Shown in pieces: positions 43,752 through 53,827 of a stretch of DNA of 64,000 bases. Position numbers and translations under genes: made by a program. Every line of letters begins with the position of its first letter. Within the stretch, counting starts at the first letter, position 1. The DNA comes from Cylindrospermum sp. NIES-4074. Its GTDB lineage: Bacteria > Cyanobacteriota > Cyanobacteriia > Cyanobacteriales > Nostocaceae. Location: positions 5,519,254-5,583,253 of the forward strand of contig AP018269.1 of NCBI GenBank assembly GCA_003994795.1, read 5' to 3'. Under the pieces are notes generated by a model, which made no database searches, was not told the origin of the DNA, and saw only the letters and a list, made by a program, of their open reading frames with translations.

Positions 43752-45596
43752 ATGCAGAAGTCACCAAGCAGAAGAAAATTTAGAGACCTTCAAAATTCGC
43801 AATTCACAAGGCAGCGGAAATTTTCTCGAACGTCTGTACAAGGGGATGTTGCCTCAAAAAGTCAAGACCAAACGTCTAATATTAAGTCCCGACTGTTAGT
43901 GGTATGGGGAGTATTAATTGCGGCTGGGGTGGGATTGGCGTTCAACTTATATCAGCTGCAAATTGTTCGGGGGAAAAAGCTCACAGAGAAGGCACGAAAC
44001 CAGCAAATGGTGAATGTGCGTCCTTTTATGCCCCGGCGTCCAGTGATCGATCGCAATAACAATTTGCTGGCAATTGATCGTCCGGTTTTTACTTTGTATG
44101 CCCATCCCAAGCTGTTTGACAAGTCTAATGAAGAGATGGCAGGGATACTTGCTCCCATACTGGCTAAAGATGCTACTGAGTTGCTGAAAACATTTCAAGG
44201 TAAGAAAAGCGGGATTGTACTTGACCCTGCGGTGTCGGAAGATATTGGCGATCGCTTAATTACATTACGCTTGAATGGCTTGGAGTTGATTCAAAAATAT
44301 TCCCGGTTTTACCCGCAAGATGACTTAGTTGCCGATGTGGTGGGCTATGTTAATCTTGACCGTCGCGGTCAAGCAGGTGTGGAATACAGTCAAGAGAAGT
44401 TGCTAGAGCGTTCTGGGCAAACTGTACGCATGAGTCGGGCGGGTAATGGGGCCCTAATGCCAGACCATGCTCCAGAGGGATTTTTGCATTTTGACGATTT
44501 GCAACTGCAATTGACTATTGATAGCCGCCTACAACGGGCTGCTCGTTCTGCGCTTAAAGAACAGATGGAAAAATTTGGGGCTAAACGCGGGGCAGTCATT
44601 GTCATGGATGCGGTGGATGGTTCCTTACTGGCCTTGGTTTCTCAGCCTACCTATAGCCCGAATAAATACTCTACAGCTAATATTTCACTGTTTAAAAACT
44701 GGACTGTTGCGGATCTTTATGAACCGGGATCAACCTTTAAGCCGTTGAATGTGGCGATCGCACTGGAAAATGAAGTCATCAAACCAGATGATATGTTTAA
44801 TGACCCAGGTACTATTAAAGTGGCTGACCGCACCATCAAAAATGCGGAAATCAACAGTTATCGACGGATGAGCATTGCTCAGATTCTGCAACAATCTAGC
44901 AACGTCGGTATGGTGCAAATTATCCAACGATTGCGCCCTTCAGTCTATTACAACTGGCTAGAACGTTTGGGGCTTGGACAAAAAGTTGATACCGATTTGC
45001 CCTTTGAAGTCACAGGTAGACTAAAAAGTCAAGAAGAATTTATTTCCTCATCTATCGAACCAGCAACTACCTCATTTGGGCAAGGCTTTTCCCTGACGCC
45101 ATTACAGCTAGTACAAATGCACGGAGCGTTAGCCAATGGCGGCAAATTGGTAACACCCCATGTTGTTCGGGGGCTAATTGATGCTAAAGGGCAGATGCAT
45201 TATTCACCCACTCTGCCAAAACCACGCCAAATTTTCTCATCTAAGACCACCCAAAAGGTAGTAGAAATGATGGAATCTGTAGTCACAGATGGCAGTGGTA
45301 AAGCGGCAATAATTCCCGGCTATCGCATCGGAGGCAAAACCGGCACAGCCCAAAAAGCCAGTCCCAATGGCGGTTATATCGCCGGTGCTAGAATCACCAG
45401 CTTTGTGGGTATTCTACCTGTAGAATCGCCCCGTTATGTAATTTTGGCATTGGTGGATGAGCCAAAAGGAGAAAATGCCTATGGTTCGACTGTAGCAGCG
45501 CCAATTGTCAAGGCTGTGATGGATACACTGATTCCCATTGAACAGATTCCCCCCAGTCAAGCAACAAAGCCAGCATCTGCTAGTCCATCGCCCTAG
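43752..45596 (+). CDS. ftsI: Penicillin-binding protein, FtsI (PBP3) type
   Basis: A 614-residue septal peptidoglycan transpeptidase. One membrane helix (LLVVWGVLIAAGVGLAFNLY, about 48-67) follows a basic cytoplasmic tail. The PBP dimerisation domain comes next (RPVIDRNNNLLAIDRP). The transpeptidase has S-x-x-K in EPGSTFKPLN (Ser near 327), S-x-N in QSSNVGMVQ (near 381) and K-T-G in GGKTGTAQKASP (near 528). No PASTA domains. It forms a unit with the FtsL-like gene. Length is typical for cyanobacterial FtsI. Confidence 0.95.
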   Translation: MQKSPSRRKFRDLQNSQFTRQRKFSRTSVQGDVASKSQDQTSNIKSRLLVVWGVLIAAGVGLAFNLYQLQIVRGKKLTEKARNQQMVNVRPFMPRRPVIDRNNNLLAIDRPVFTLYAHPKLFDKSNEEMAGILAPILAKDATELLKTFQGKKSGIVLDPAVSEDIGDRLITLRLNGLELIQKYSRFYPQDDLVADVVGYVNLDRRGQAGVEYSQEKLLERSGQTVRMSRAGNGALMPDHAPEGFLHFDDLQLQLTIDSRLQRAARSALKEQMEKFGAKRGAVIVMDAVDGSLLALVSQPTYSPNKYSTANISLFKNWTVADLYEPGSTFKPLNVAIALENEVIKPDDMFNDPGTIKVADRTIKNAEINSYRRMSIAQILQQSSNVGMVQIIQRLRPSVYYNWLERLGLGQKVDTDLPFEVTGRLKSQEEFISSSIEPATTSFGQGFSLTPLQLVQMHGALANGGKLVTPHVVRGLIDAKGQMHYSPTLPKPRQIFSSKTTQKVVEMMESVVTDGSGKAAIIPGYRIGGKTGTAQKASPNGGYIAGARITSFVGILPVESPRYVILALVDEPKGENAYGSTVAAPIVKAVMDTLIPIEQIPPSQATKPASASPSP

Positions 45597-45692
45597 AAAT
45601 TAAAAATTAAAAATTAAAAGTTAAAAAAGCAGATTACACAAGCTTTTTAGGAATTTATAATGGTTAGTTGATTTACGCCGTTACGTACTAAA

Positions 45693-45798
45693 TATAGCGG
45701 TATGCACTTGGATGAGATACATCATAGTCCCCTCATCGCTTGCGGGGAGGGGGTTGGGGGTGGGGTTCTTGTATCTCACTCAACCGAGAACCGCTATA
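45693..45798. repeat. 106-bp foldback element
   Basis: TATAGCGGT (45693-45701) and ACCGCTATA (45790-45798) are perfect 9-bp terminal inverted repeats. Further in, TTGGATGAGATACA pairs with TGTATCTCACTCAA with two mismatches. The loop contains a GC-rich GGGGAGGGGGTTGGGGGTGG stretch. GAGAACCGCTATA also occurs at 38079-38091, so the end sequence is dispersed. It resembles a MITE or interspersed foldback repeat. Confidence 0.65.
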
Positions 45799-45844
45799 AA
45801 TCGGGGAATTGAGAACTCATTACCAATTCCCAATTCCCCAAAAT

Positions 45845-46939
45845 TTAGTAAGTTTGTCTTAGTGTCTCCTCTATTGAACCTACTCGCTGATAAACCTCAA
45901 TTAGTTGATGAGATTTTATTTTTCGCTGCGCTAACATAGCTTTCAATATTGTTAAATACTCAACATCTGGGTCATCCCTAAGGGCAACCTCAGCAGCTTG
46001 TAAAATCATTGTGGAATTCTCAAAAATCTTTTCATTGTCAAACCCGGATTTTGCCGAAAGTTGGTGTAAAGCCGCGTCAGGAATAGTAGCTCGACCTGAC
46101 AAAGTTTCGTCTAACGCCAAACCTTTTAATAATGCTAGTAAAGCTGCATATACAGAAAAATCATCACAGCTATCACAAGCCTTAAATTCTATGCGCCCCA
46201 CTTCTGCGGGAATACGGGCAATTTTGGTCAATGAGGGTACGCTTTTAATTAGTTGTTCCTGTTTTTCAACAAAAACTAGCGTTGCTGGTCTTTTGCCAGT
46301 TCTGACAAAAGTCCGCACCGATAAACCTTCCCACAAACCCCCATTATAAAAAGGAGAACTATAACTAAAAGGCACAATGTAGGGACTATAATAAGTTAAT
46401 TTTCTACCAATATCAATTACATCTTTAATAGGCAAATCTGCTAGAGAAATATTTAAATCTGGGCCATATGTCACCATGTGAATATTGGCAGTTTGGTCAT
46501 CAGGATCAGCTTGTAGCTGCTTGATTTCGTAATCATTTAATGGGGGGTGCGGCTCAAAGCTAGTGCGATAGGGATTAAAACTGGCTAAAACTGGTGAAAA
46601 ACCGCAGCTACTAGCAACCTCACGCAGCAAGCGAAAACTTTCGGTTAATTCAGTAACTGCGCTGTGAATATCGGTGTGTATAGTTGTCCGAATTTCAATG
46701 CCTTTAGATAAACAATCAATTACCTCATCCGAATCGGCAAATCTTTCAAACCCTTCAATATACCATCGCTTCTTCTTAATGCCAGCATCACCAACGCGCA
46801 ATTGCGGATAGTCACTTGGGTATATAGGGAGACTGTCAACAATTTGATTAAAATCAGCAAATTTTGTGCAGCCAAAATCGGCAAACTTTCCTTCATGGTT
46901 AAGGAAAGCAACTTCATGTTCAATACCAAAAAAAAACAT
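45845..46939 (-). CDS. gshA: Glutamate-cysteine ligase, cyanobacterial type
   Basis: A 364-residue enzyme of the first step of glutathione synthesis (ATP + Glu + Cys). It begins FFFGIEHEVAFLNHEGKFAD, with the ATP/metal-binding E-H-E of the GCS2-like grasp. PQLRVGDAGIKKKRWYIEGF (about 45-64), GIEIRTTIHTDIH (about 79-91) and VRTFVRTGKRP plus EVGRIEFKACDSC (about 245-257) follow. These are the landmarks of the cyanobacterial GshA family. Monocistronic; the region before it (46940-47216) shows no special feature. Confidence 0.85.
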   Translation of the reverse strand: MFFFGIEHEVAFLNHEGKFADFGCTKFADFNQIVDSLPIYPSDYPQLRVGDAGIKKKRWYIEGFERFADSDEVIDCLSKGIEIRTTIHTDIHSAVTELTESFRLLREVASSCGFSPVLASFNPYRTSFEPHPPLNDYEIKQLQADPDDQTANIHMVTYGPDLNISLADLPIKDVIDIGRKLTYYSPYIVPFSYSSPFYNGGLWEGLSVRTFVRTGKRPATLVFVEKQEQLIKSVPSLTKIARIPAEVGRIEFKACDSCDDFSVYAALLALLKGLALDETLSGRATIPDAALHQLSAKSGFDNEKIFENSTMILQAAEVALRDDPDVEYLTILKAMLAQRKIKSHQLIEVYQRVGSIEETLRQTY

Positions 46940-47216
46940 CTTTAACTAGTAAAAATTATTTCAGATTGCTCTCAGATGGATTTTAACGCAAGACCAACTA
47001 TTGTGGTTTTTTAACTTTTGACGCTCAATGGGTTTCGGCAAAGATTCCCATCTTGGTAGAAGGCATTATTGAATAAACCTCTCCCTTGTCTATTCCCAAT
47101 CCTCAGTTCTCTTGAACAAAAAACAAATCTTCCTAGCTGACAAGTTAGCTGTGTAACAGTTTAGACGCCCTGTAGGTGGCTTAATATTGACTGAGGAGAG
47201 CTAAAGGTGTGCGTTT

Positions 47217-47885
47217 ATGACAAGTGTTATTCAATCCCCTTACAGTAGCGAACAAATTGCCGCTTGGTTACGTGGACTGCTGACTATTGCTTGGGCAGAT
47301 GGGAACTTTGATGCCCAAGAACAGCAATTAATTACCAGCATCACCCAGGAAGAATTAGATCCTGGAGTTAACTGGGATTCTTTAGAGGTAATTGCACCTG
47401 AAGAATTAGCGGCAGTTTTGGGTAAAGGTACAGCAGTAGCAGAAAATTTCTTACGCACAGCGGTCATGGTGGCGATCGCAGATGGCACTTATTCTCCCAG
47501 CGAAGATGAAGTTCTGCAACAGTTGTGCGACGCCTTAGAACTCCAACAGGACGTACTAGCATCCCTACGCCATACCCTGGAAGACAAAGAACAGGTAGCA
47601 TCAACTGTTATCCCCCAAGCACCCCCACCAGACGCACTAGCCCCCATGCGCGACTGGTTAGATGGGCTAGATATCCAAGATCCCAGAGTTGCCCGTTTTT
47701 TATGCAAAATGATTCCCTCTCAATGCCCCTTTGAGCGGGATGTCACCCTTTTTGGACGCAAAATTGTTCACATCCCGCCATTGTGCAAAATCAACCCTCT
47801 GTATGAGCAAATGGTAGGTTTACGTTTCCGCGCCCTCTCCTACTTGGCAGATGAATGCGGCGAAGATGTTTCGCCATATATCTGA
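47217..47885 (+). CDS. TerB-like / Mo-dependent nitrogenase C-terminal domain protein
   Basis: A 222-residue protein. The N-terminal part (about 10-125) has the TerB-like helical repeat: AWLRGLLTIAWADGNFDAQE and MVAIADGTYSPSEDEVLQQL with the D-G-x-x-x-x-E metal-like turns. The C-terminus (about 158-222, ARFLCKMIPSQCPFERDVTL then CKINPLYEQMVGLRFRALSY) matches the Mo-dependent nitrogenase C-terminal domain (PF06967), a cyanobacterial family whose role is unclear. It is not itself a nitrogenase subunit. Confidence 0.85.
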   Translation: MTSVIQSPYSSEQIAAWLRGLLTIAWADGNFDAQEQQLITSITQEELDPGVNWDSLEVIAPEELAAVLGKGTAVAENFLRTAVMVAIADGTYSPSEDEVLQQLCDALELQQDVLASLRHTLEDKEQVASTVIPQAPPPDALAPMRDWLDGLDIQDPRVARFLCKMIPSQCPFERDVTLFGRKIVHIPPLCKINPLYEQMVGLRFRALSYLADECGEDVSPYI

Positions 47886-47920
47886 GTGCTGAGTGCTGAG
47901 TTCTGAGTTCTGAGTGCTGA
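47884..47920. repeat. Heptamer tandem repeat (STRR)
   Basis: GAGTGCT / GAGTTCT units repeat about five times directly after the stop codon of the preceding gene. The partly inverted series CATAACTCAGCACTTGTAACTCAGAACTC follows at 47989-48018, just before obg. Confidence 0.85.
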
Positions 47921-47981
47921 CAAGCCAGTTGCTGAGTTACAAGTAAAGAATGAGGAATGAAGAATTAATTAAAACTTATAA

Positions 47982-49055
<1,074 letters not shown>

Positions 49056-49679
49056 TTGATCCGGTGATTCGAGCGAATAGAATTCGCCACTACACAGGCG
49101 AAGTCCGCGTAGGCGGACTCATGTCTAGCATTTTTTGCAACAGCATTTCTAATATGGAAGTCAACTAAATTCAGCATATCTGTACATACACTATAAGCTG
49201 AATCATGTTGGCTGGGATAATGAGAATGATCTAGGTAAATATCATATCTGTGGGGGCTGGTAATTGGGATCAGGATTAGAGGATTAGAGGATTAACCCTC
49301 TTCCGTCACTTTCGGCAATGCGAAATCTGAAACCTTGATTTAACAAGGGTTTTAGCGATTTATTAATGTTTCAAAATGCTCGTCATATTTTGTTAATAAT
49401 AAAATGTTTAAACCTTTGCCACATCTGGATTTGAAAATTAGGAAATTATTTGGGTGATTCCCACTTTGATGGAAGAGGGTTAACAGGATTTATTTGAGAA
49501 TGATTCATATTCATCCTCATCATCCTTAAATCCTGATTAGTAATTGGGAAATAAGTAAACAGCAATTACCAGCAAAACTTATTATAACTAATTGTCTGGA
49601 CTTGATATAATTGTGGGTATTTACAACAGCCGCTCAAGGTCAATACAAACTTGAACGTTTTACCTTTAATTAGGTTGAG
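49056..49679. other. Intergenic 624 bp with hairpin and a MITE-like element
   Basis: Just after obg are GCGAAT/ATTCGC and AGTCCGC/GCGGACT hairpins (49073-49119) embedded in a widely seen GC-rich interspersed repeat; they may act as the obg terminator. A foldback element occupies 49292-49483. The 53-bp repeat that brackets the FkbM gene begins at 49635. No gene is seen. Confidence 0.6.
49292..49483. mobile_element. MITE-like element, 192 bp
   Basis: TTAACCCTCTTCC (49292-49304) and GGAAGAGGGTTAA (49471-49483) are perfect 13-bp terminal inverted repeats and TCA is also shared further in. The interior has a hairpin (AAACCTTG/CAAGGGTTT) and no coding capacity. No clear target duplication is visible beyond short AGGATT words on both sides, so the mobile origin is likely but not certain. 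Confidence 0.55.
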
Positions 49680-49687
49680 CTACTTAT
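49635..49687. repeat. 53-bp direct repeat flanking FkbM gene, copy 1
   Basis: This copy (CAAGGTCAATACAAACTTG...GAGCTACTTAT) matches 50799-50851 at 48 of 53 positions in the same orientation. It overlaps the stop codon and last codon of the FkbM gene. The two copies bracket that gene and its upstream region. Confidence 0.85.
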
Positions 49688-50474
49688 CTTTTGGGACAGC
49701 CAAAATATTTTGATAAGCGAACAACTCTGTTTCCAAGGGGGTATCACCAAGAGGTAATAATCCGCTGGGAAGTAGCCTGAAAAAATTATAGTTGTGAAGG
49801 AGTTTTACGAAATCTCTGAAAAATACCTTGCTGAATATATTCATTTCATTAAATTCAAAATGAATATAGCCGATCCTGCTTTCTTCTAATAGTCTTGATG
49901 CACCTTTTAATATAGCAAGTTCATTACCTTCTGTATCAATTTTAAGAAAATCAATGTATCTAATACCTTCTCTTTCGGCAACTTTATCTAAAGTGTCGAT
50001 TGACACATCAACGGTGACTACTTCTTGCTTATAAATTTCGGAGATAACCTCTTTATAAATCGATGCATGAGTAGATCCATTAGCATCTGCTTTATCGTAA
50101 AGGGTTAGGGTTCCACATTCCTCTCCTAAAGCAATATTGTGAGATTTTACATTGTTTGTAAACATTCTCTCCGTAAGACGTGAATAATTCTTTGGATGTG
50201 GTTCAAAAGCGTGTATCTGTGCTTTCGGAAAAGAATCAAGCAATAAAGAAGTATAGTTGCCAATATTCGCACCAATATCAAAAATTACAGGCTGCTCGTT
50301 TTTTATTTTTTTCTTTAATATCTTGGCAATCAAATGCTTTTCTCCACTTAGGATAACATCCCTATGATTTAGAACTCCCATCCCTTTTAACCCAAGTTTA
50401 AAAAGAGCCTTGTTAAACTTATAAAAAAATTGGCGTGCAAACAATTTCACGTAAAGGTTGACTAATAATTTCAT
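49680..50474 (-). CDS. FkbM family methyltransferase
   Basis: A 264-residue FkbM-type SAM-dependent methyltransferase. PVIFDIGANIGNYTSLLLDS (about 66-85) is motif I, QIHAFEPHPKNYSRL is motif II, and IDFLKIDTEGNELAILKGAS (about 176-195) is the family's late motif; IGYIHFEFNEMN follows. It is outside the large glycan locus and has no glycosyltransferase neighbour. Direct repeats of 53 bp on either side suggest a movable or duplicated block. A glycan or lipid hydroxyl is the probable substrate. Confidence 0.9.
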   Translation of the reverse strand: MKLLVNLYVKLFARQFFYKFNKALFKLGLKGMGVLNHRDVILSGEKHLIAKILKKKIKNEQPVIFDIGANIGNYTSLLLDSFPKAQIHAFEPHPKNYSRLTERMFTNNVKSHNIALGEECGTLTLYDKADANGSTHASIYKEVISEIYKQEVVTVDVSIDTLDKVAEREGIRYIDFLKIDTEGNELAILKGASRLLEESRIGYIHFEFNEMNIFSKVFFRDFVKLLHNYNFFRLLPSGLLPLGDTPLETELFAYQNILAVPKDK

Positions 50475-50874
50475 AATTTTCCTGATTCTTGACTCTTAGT
50501 TTTTATAGCCCTAAAGATTCAGATATACCAGTAAATTTCTCAATGCACAAACGCTAATCTGTTGTGACGCAATTTGTAAGCCACTTAGGCTGTAATTATT
50601 GATCAATTTATCAAATTAGTTTTTTTCTTAAGCTAAGAAATAAACTAATGTTACCAATATTAACATCACAGTTAAATCACTGCCAAGAGAAAAATTAATA
50701 TTCATAAATTTTCATAAATGTTTAAAATTAAGCTGATATGGGTGGCTGTGGAGATATGTGTAAATTGGTCGAGCTAAGGTATTGAAAACAAAGCTGACCA
50801 AGGTCAATACAAAGTTGAATGTTTTGCGTTTAATGAGGTTGAGCTACTTATGTCAGCAAATCCTTGTCTAGAAT
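50475..50874. other. Intergenic 400 bp
   Basis: This AT-rich region upstream of the FkbM gene ends with the second copy of the 53-bp direct repeat (50799-50851). Promoter for the FkbM gene presumably lies here. No frame, hairpin or RNA gene stands out. Confidence 0.5.
50799..50851. repeat. 53-bp direct repeat flanking FkbM gene, copy 2
   Basis: This is the partner of the copy at 49635-49687, with five mismatches in 53 bases. It lies in non-coding DNA just after the stop of the acyltransferase gene (minus strand). Confidence 0.85.
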
Positions 50875-52014
50875 TTAAACTTTGATAAACCAGTTTTGGC
50901 GATACATGAAAACGGCAACAACAAACCACAATAACACGGTGACGATCGCAAATAACAAACTCCCATTCAACGCCCCAGCCCAGGATATGAACAGATTCTG
51001 GTTAATCCAGGTGAATGTGTTGGGGGCGTTCTCTCCTGTACCAATGGTGGTTCTGACTAAAATTTTAATCAGTAAGACGGAAGCTACAAAAAGTGCGATC
51101 GCATTTAGTCCCATAATTTCAAAGGGTTTACTCCAGCGTTTCATTAGCCGCACTTCTATCAGTTCATAACAAGCGGCTAGCAACAGTAAGGCCCAACCTG
51201 CTGTAAACACCACATAGGAACTCGTCCACAGCTTTTTATTGATGGGGAATGTCCACCCCCAAGCCCAACCAATCACTAAGCAAGCGACACCAACTAACAC
51301 TAAACCTAAGCTAGTACGTGATTTTATCGGCTGAGAACGTATCCATTCCCCCGCAAAGTAGCCAGCTAGAACGCTTACTACAGCGGGAATCGTGCTAAAA
51401 AGTCCTTCTGGATCTCCTAGATATTTGAAACTACCATGAAGATGTGCTTTGGGAATTAAAAGGCGATCGCTAAATGACGCAAAATTCCATTCCTGGACAA
51501 TTTCCGGTTTTTGTGTTAAGTCGCCAATGCCATGACCGGGAATCGGCACATACATCATCACTAGCCAATAGCTGATGAGTAGCACCCCTGCCAGTATCCA
51601 TTGTCCTTTGCGCGGTAAATTCAGGACTGCTAAGGATGCCAGCAGGTAAGTCAAGCTGATGCGTTGCAACACCCCCATAAAACGGATGTTGCTTAAGTCA
51701 AAAGTCCACACGCCCTTATTCCAAAAGCCATTTAGCAGTAACCCCAAGGCAAAGAGAATGGCAGCACGGCGGAAGATGCGAGAGTAAACAGCTTTGGTAG
51801 GTTTGTTATCTGCGGTGTACTTTGACAGTGAGAAAGTCATTGCCACACCGATAATGAACAGAAAAAAAGGAAATACCAAGTCAGTTGGTGTGCAACCGTT
51901 CCACTTGGCATGGTCTAGGGGGGGATATATATCATCTGCGACTCCCGCCATATTGACGAGGATCATCGCTGCGATGGTGATACCGCGAAAAACATCAAGT
52001 GAAGTCAGGCGCAT
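50875..52014 (-). CDS. HGSNAT-like membrane acyltransferase (DUF5009 / YeiB-like)
   Basis: A 379-residue membrane protein with about 10-11 helices. It begins MRLTSLDVFRGITIAAMILV, and DHAKWNGCTPTDLVFPFFLF (about 34-53) holds the His-x-x-W-x-G motif of heparan-alpha-glucosaminide N-acetyltransferase relatives; the His is the acyl-transfer residue in the eukaryotic enzyme. Bacterial members probably move acetyl groups across the membrane to envelope sugars. It is near, but not in, a glycan cluster; the acceptor is unknown. Confidence 0.85.
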   Translation of the reverse strand: MRLTSLDVFRGITIAAMILVNMAGVADDIYPPLDHAKWNGCTPTDLVFPFFLFIIGVAMTFSLSKYTADNKPTKAVYSRIFRRAAILFALGLLLNGFWNKGVWTFDLSNIRFMGVLQRISLTYLLASLAVLNLPRKGQWILAGVLLISYWLVMMYVPIPGHGIGDLTQKPEIVQEWNFASFSDRLLIPKAHLHGSFKYLGDPEGLFSTIPAVVSVLAGYFAGEWIRSQPIKSRTSLGLVLVGVACLVIGWAWGWTFPINKKLWTSSYVVFTAGWALLLLAACYELIEVRLMKRWSKPFEIMGLNAIALFVASVLLIKILVRTTIGTGENAPNTFTWINQNLFISWAGALNGSLLFAIVTVLLWFVVAVFMYRQNWFIKV

Positions 52015-52327
52015 GGGCGAATTTTTTCTGTAATGACTATTTAACGTACATCGCCTGATGCAGTTGAGACTGGGATACTAAGGTAAAATTTTGTTAAGTA
52101 ATGATGCAGCAGCATATTTAGTCTTGGCTTTGCCATCTACTGACGTGGTTGTGAAGTATCAACTAATTCGGCCAGTTATAATGCTCTTCCTGAAATTTTT
52201 GCCCATTTCAATACATCTGTATCATACTCTATACTATAGAGTAGTGCTTAGATAGCCTTCAGGCTGACAGTCAAAAATCAACATATTCTTTGTAAACAAC
52301 TTCTGTTACTCTTAAAGAAGAATAAAT
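52015..52327. other. Intergenic 313 bp
   Basis: This divergent region between the acyltransferase gene and the small unknown pair contains a short near-palindrome near 52225-52245 (ATACTCTATACTATAGAGTAGT), which could be an operator. Nothing else stands out. Confidence 0.4.
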
Positions 52328-52648
52328 TTGGAAAATCTTCCTGTGTTGTTAAAAAACAAAAAAATTACGGGAATATTAAACTCAGCACCAAGTCAAGGTG
52401 TGCAATTTGCTAATACTGATTTTTCCGAATCAAATCTAGTAAGGCTCAAAAGTATCTTATCTTTTTTCTCTTATTTAAATATGAAAGGAGAAATTAGTGA
52501 TGAGTCCTTAGAGGCTTTAGTTCGTTATGCCTGCTCTATTTTTATTGAAAATGAAGTTGAAGCAAGAGTTCAAGATGCTATTGAACAAAGGCTGATCATC
52601 TTTTTGCAATCAAAATTTTCCTCTGTATTAGACAAATATGTTAGCTAA
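52328..52648 (+). CDS. Hypothetical protein
   Basis: A 106-residue frame from a TTG codon; an ATG within the frame at residue 52 (MKGEISDESLEALV) is an alternative. It is largely helical by composition: DESLEALVRYACSIFIENEV and EARVQDAIEQRLIIFLQSKF (about 58-98). No membrane segment or known motif. It precedes a small two-helix membrane protein gene by 65 bases, possibly in one transcript. I do not recognise the family. Confidence 0.5.
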   Translation: MENLPVLLKNKKITGILNSAPSQGVQFANTDFSESNLVRLKSILSFFSYLNMKGEISDESLEALVRYACSIFIENEVEARVQDAIEQRLIIFLQSKFSSVLDKYVS

Positions 52649-52713
52649 AAAGTAGAAGCCTGTCTCAAGAGTCAGCTTGTTATTAAATTTTGATTTTACA
52701 ACAATTATGATTT

Positions 52714-53166
52714 ATGTCTGAGCAAGAAAGTGAATCAAACAAGGAATTGGATACAGAAAAAGATAATCAAGATAACGAAAACGGTAATATAGAGAAATTT
52801 CCTGAAGAATTAGAAAATCTCCCACCACAAATGAAGAGAGAAATAAGAACAATTCTCTCGATGAGTCGCCTTTCTTCACCTTCTAGTTCACCGATTCTTG
52901 AAAAAATTAACCAGCAACATATTACGAAAATACTTGATAGTGTAGAAAAAGATAGTGAGCGGTCTTTTATAGATATAAGAGAAGCAAGAATATACAATTT
53001 CATTGCAGTTTGTATTTTTGTTTTCGTTTTTGTATTTTTAACTGTTTTTTTGGTTAATAAGGACGTAGTTGTTTATCAGGATATTCTAAGAATATTGATT
53101 ATATTTGGTGGCGGATTTGGTAGTGGATTAGGTTTTAAAACATTTTTAGACCGCAAAAATAAATAA
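52714..53166 (+). CDS. Hypothetical two-helix membrane protein
   Basis: A 150-residue protein. The first 35 residues are highly acidic and polar (SEQESESNKELDTEKDNQDN). A helical stretch LPPQMKREIRTILSMSRL and ILEKINQQHITKILDSVEKD follows. Two membrane segments end the chain: FIAVCIFVFVFVFLTVFLV (about 96-114) and ILRILIIFGGGFGSGLGF (about 124-141) with a glycine-zipper-like GGGFGSGLG. The layout loosely resembles DUF2335-type membrane proteins, but I cannot assign it. GC content is low relative to neighbours. Confidence 0.65.
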   Translation: MSEQESESNKELDTEKDNQDNENGNIEKFPEELENLPPQMKREIRTILSMSRLSSPSSSPILEKINQQHITKILDSVEKDSERSFIDIREARIYNFIAVCIFVFVFVFLTVFLVNKDVVVYQDILRILIIFGGGFGSGLGFKTFLDRKNK

Positions 53167-53279
53167 ACTTTAAAATATAAAATTTAATAATGAAGAATTT
53201 TTGTTCCGTGGCAAAAATCCGTTAGGAGTGGTAAATAATTAGTTAATGTATATTTGTTAAGCAATTATTACTAGCCGCT

Positions 53280-53741
53280 ATGCCTATCAAAGTTGGAGAT
53301 ACTGCGCCTGATTTCGCGCTACCTGCCCAAAATGGCTCAACTGTGAGTCTGAGAGATTTTCGCGGTAAGCAAGCTGTTGTTCTTTATTTTTATCCCAAGG
53401 ACGACACGCCAGGATGTACGGCGGAATCTTGCGCTTTTCGTGATCAATATGAGGTGTTTAAAGCTGCGGGTGCTGAAGTTATCGGTGTCAGTGGTGACTC
53501 TAAGGAATCTCATCAGCAATTTGCTGCCAAACACAAGTTGCCTTTTATCCTTTTGAGTGATAAGGGCGACCAAGTGCGGAAGCTATACGGTGCGACTACT
53601 GCTTTTGGTTTTATTCCTGGTCGGGTTACTTATGTGATTGACCAAGAGGGAATTGTGCAATATGTGTTTGATTCGATGTTGAATTTTAAGGGTCACGTTG
53701 AGGAAACGCTGAAAACTCTGCAACAGCTAACAGCGAAGTAG
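53280..53741 (+). CDS. bcp: Peroxiredoxin, Bcp / PrxQ type
   Basis: A 153-residue thioredoxin-dependent peroxidase that reduces hydrogen and organic peroxides. [20 protein letters not shown] contains peroxidatic Cys46 and resolving Cys51, five residues apart, the atypical two-Cys arrangement of Bcp/Prx[21 protein letters not shown] and [20 protein letters not shown] are also typical. Length is normal. No signal peptide, so cytosolic. Confidence 0.95.
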   Translation: MPIKVGDTAPDFALPAQNGSTVSLRDFRGKQAVVLYFYPKDDTPGCTAESCAFRDQYEVFKAAGAEVIGVSGDSKESHQQFAAKHKLPFILLSDKGDQVRKLYGATTAFGFIPGRVTYVIDQEGIVQYVFDSMLNFKGHVEETLKTLQQLTAK

Positions 53742-53827
53742 GAGGTTTTTTAACGCACCAGGTAGCTGAGGTTTACGCAGAGGTTCGCGGAGAATATGTT
53801 CTGCGTTCCTCTGCGGTTTATTAGGGT

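Noticed and set aside
47217-47885. Nitrogenase subunit
   Set aside because: Only the small Mo-dependent nitrogenase C-terminal domain is present, with a TerB-like N-terminus; no cofactor-binding core.
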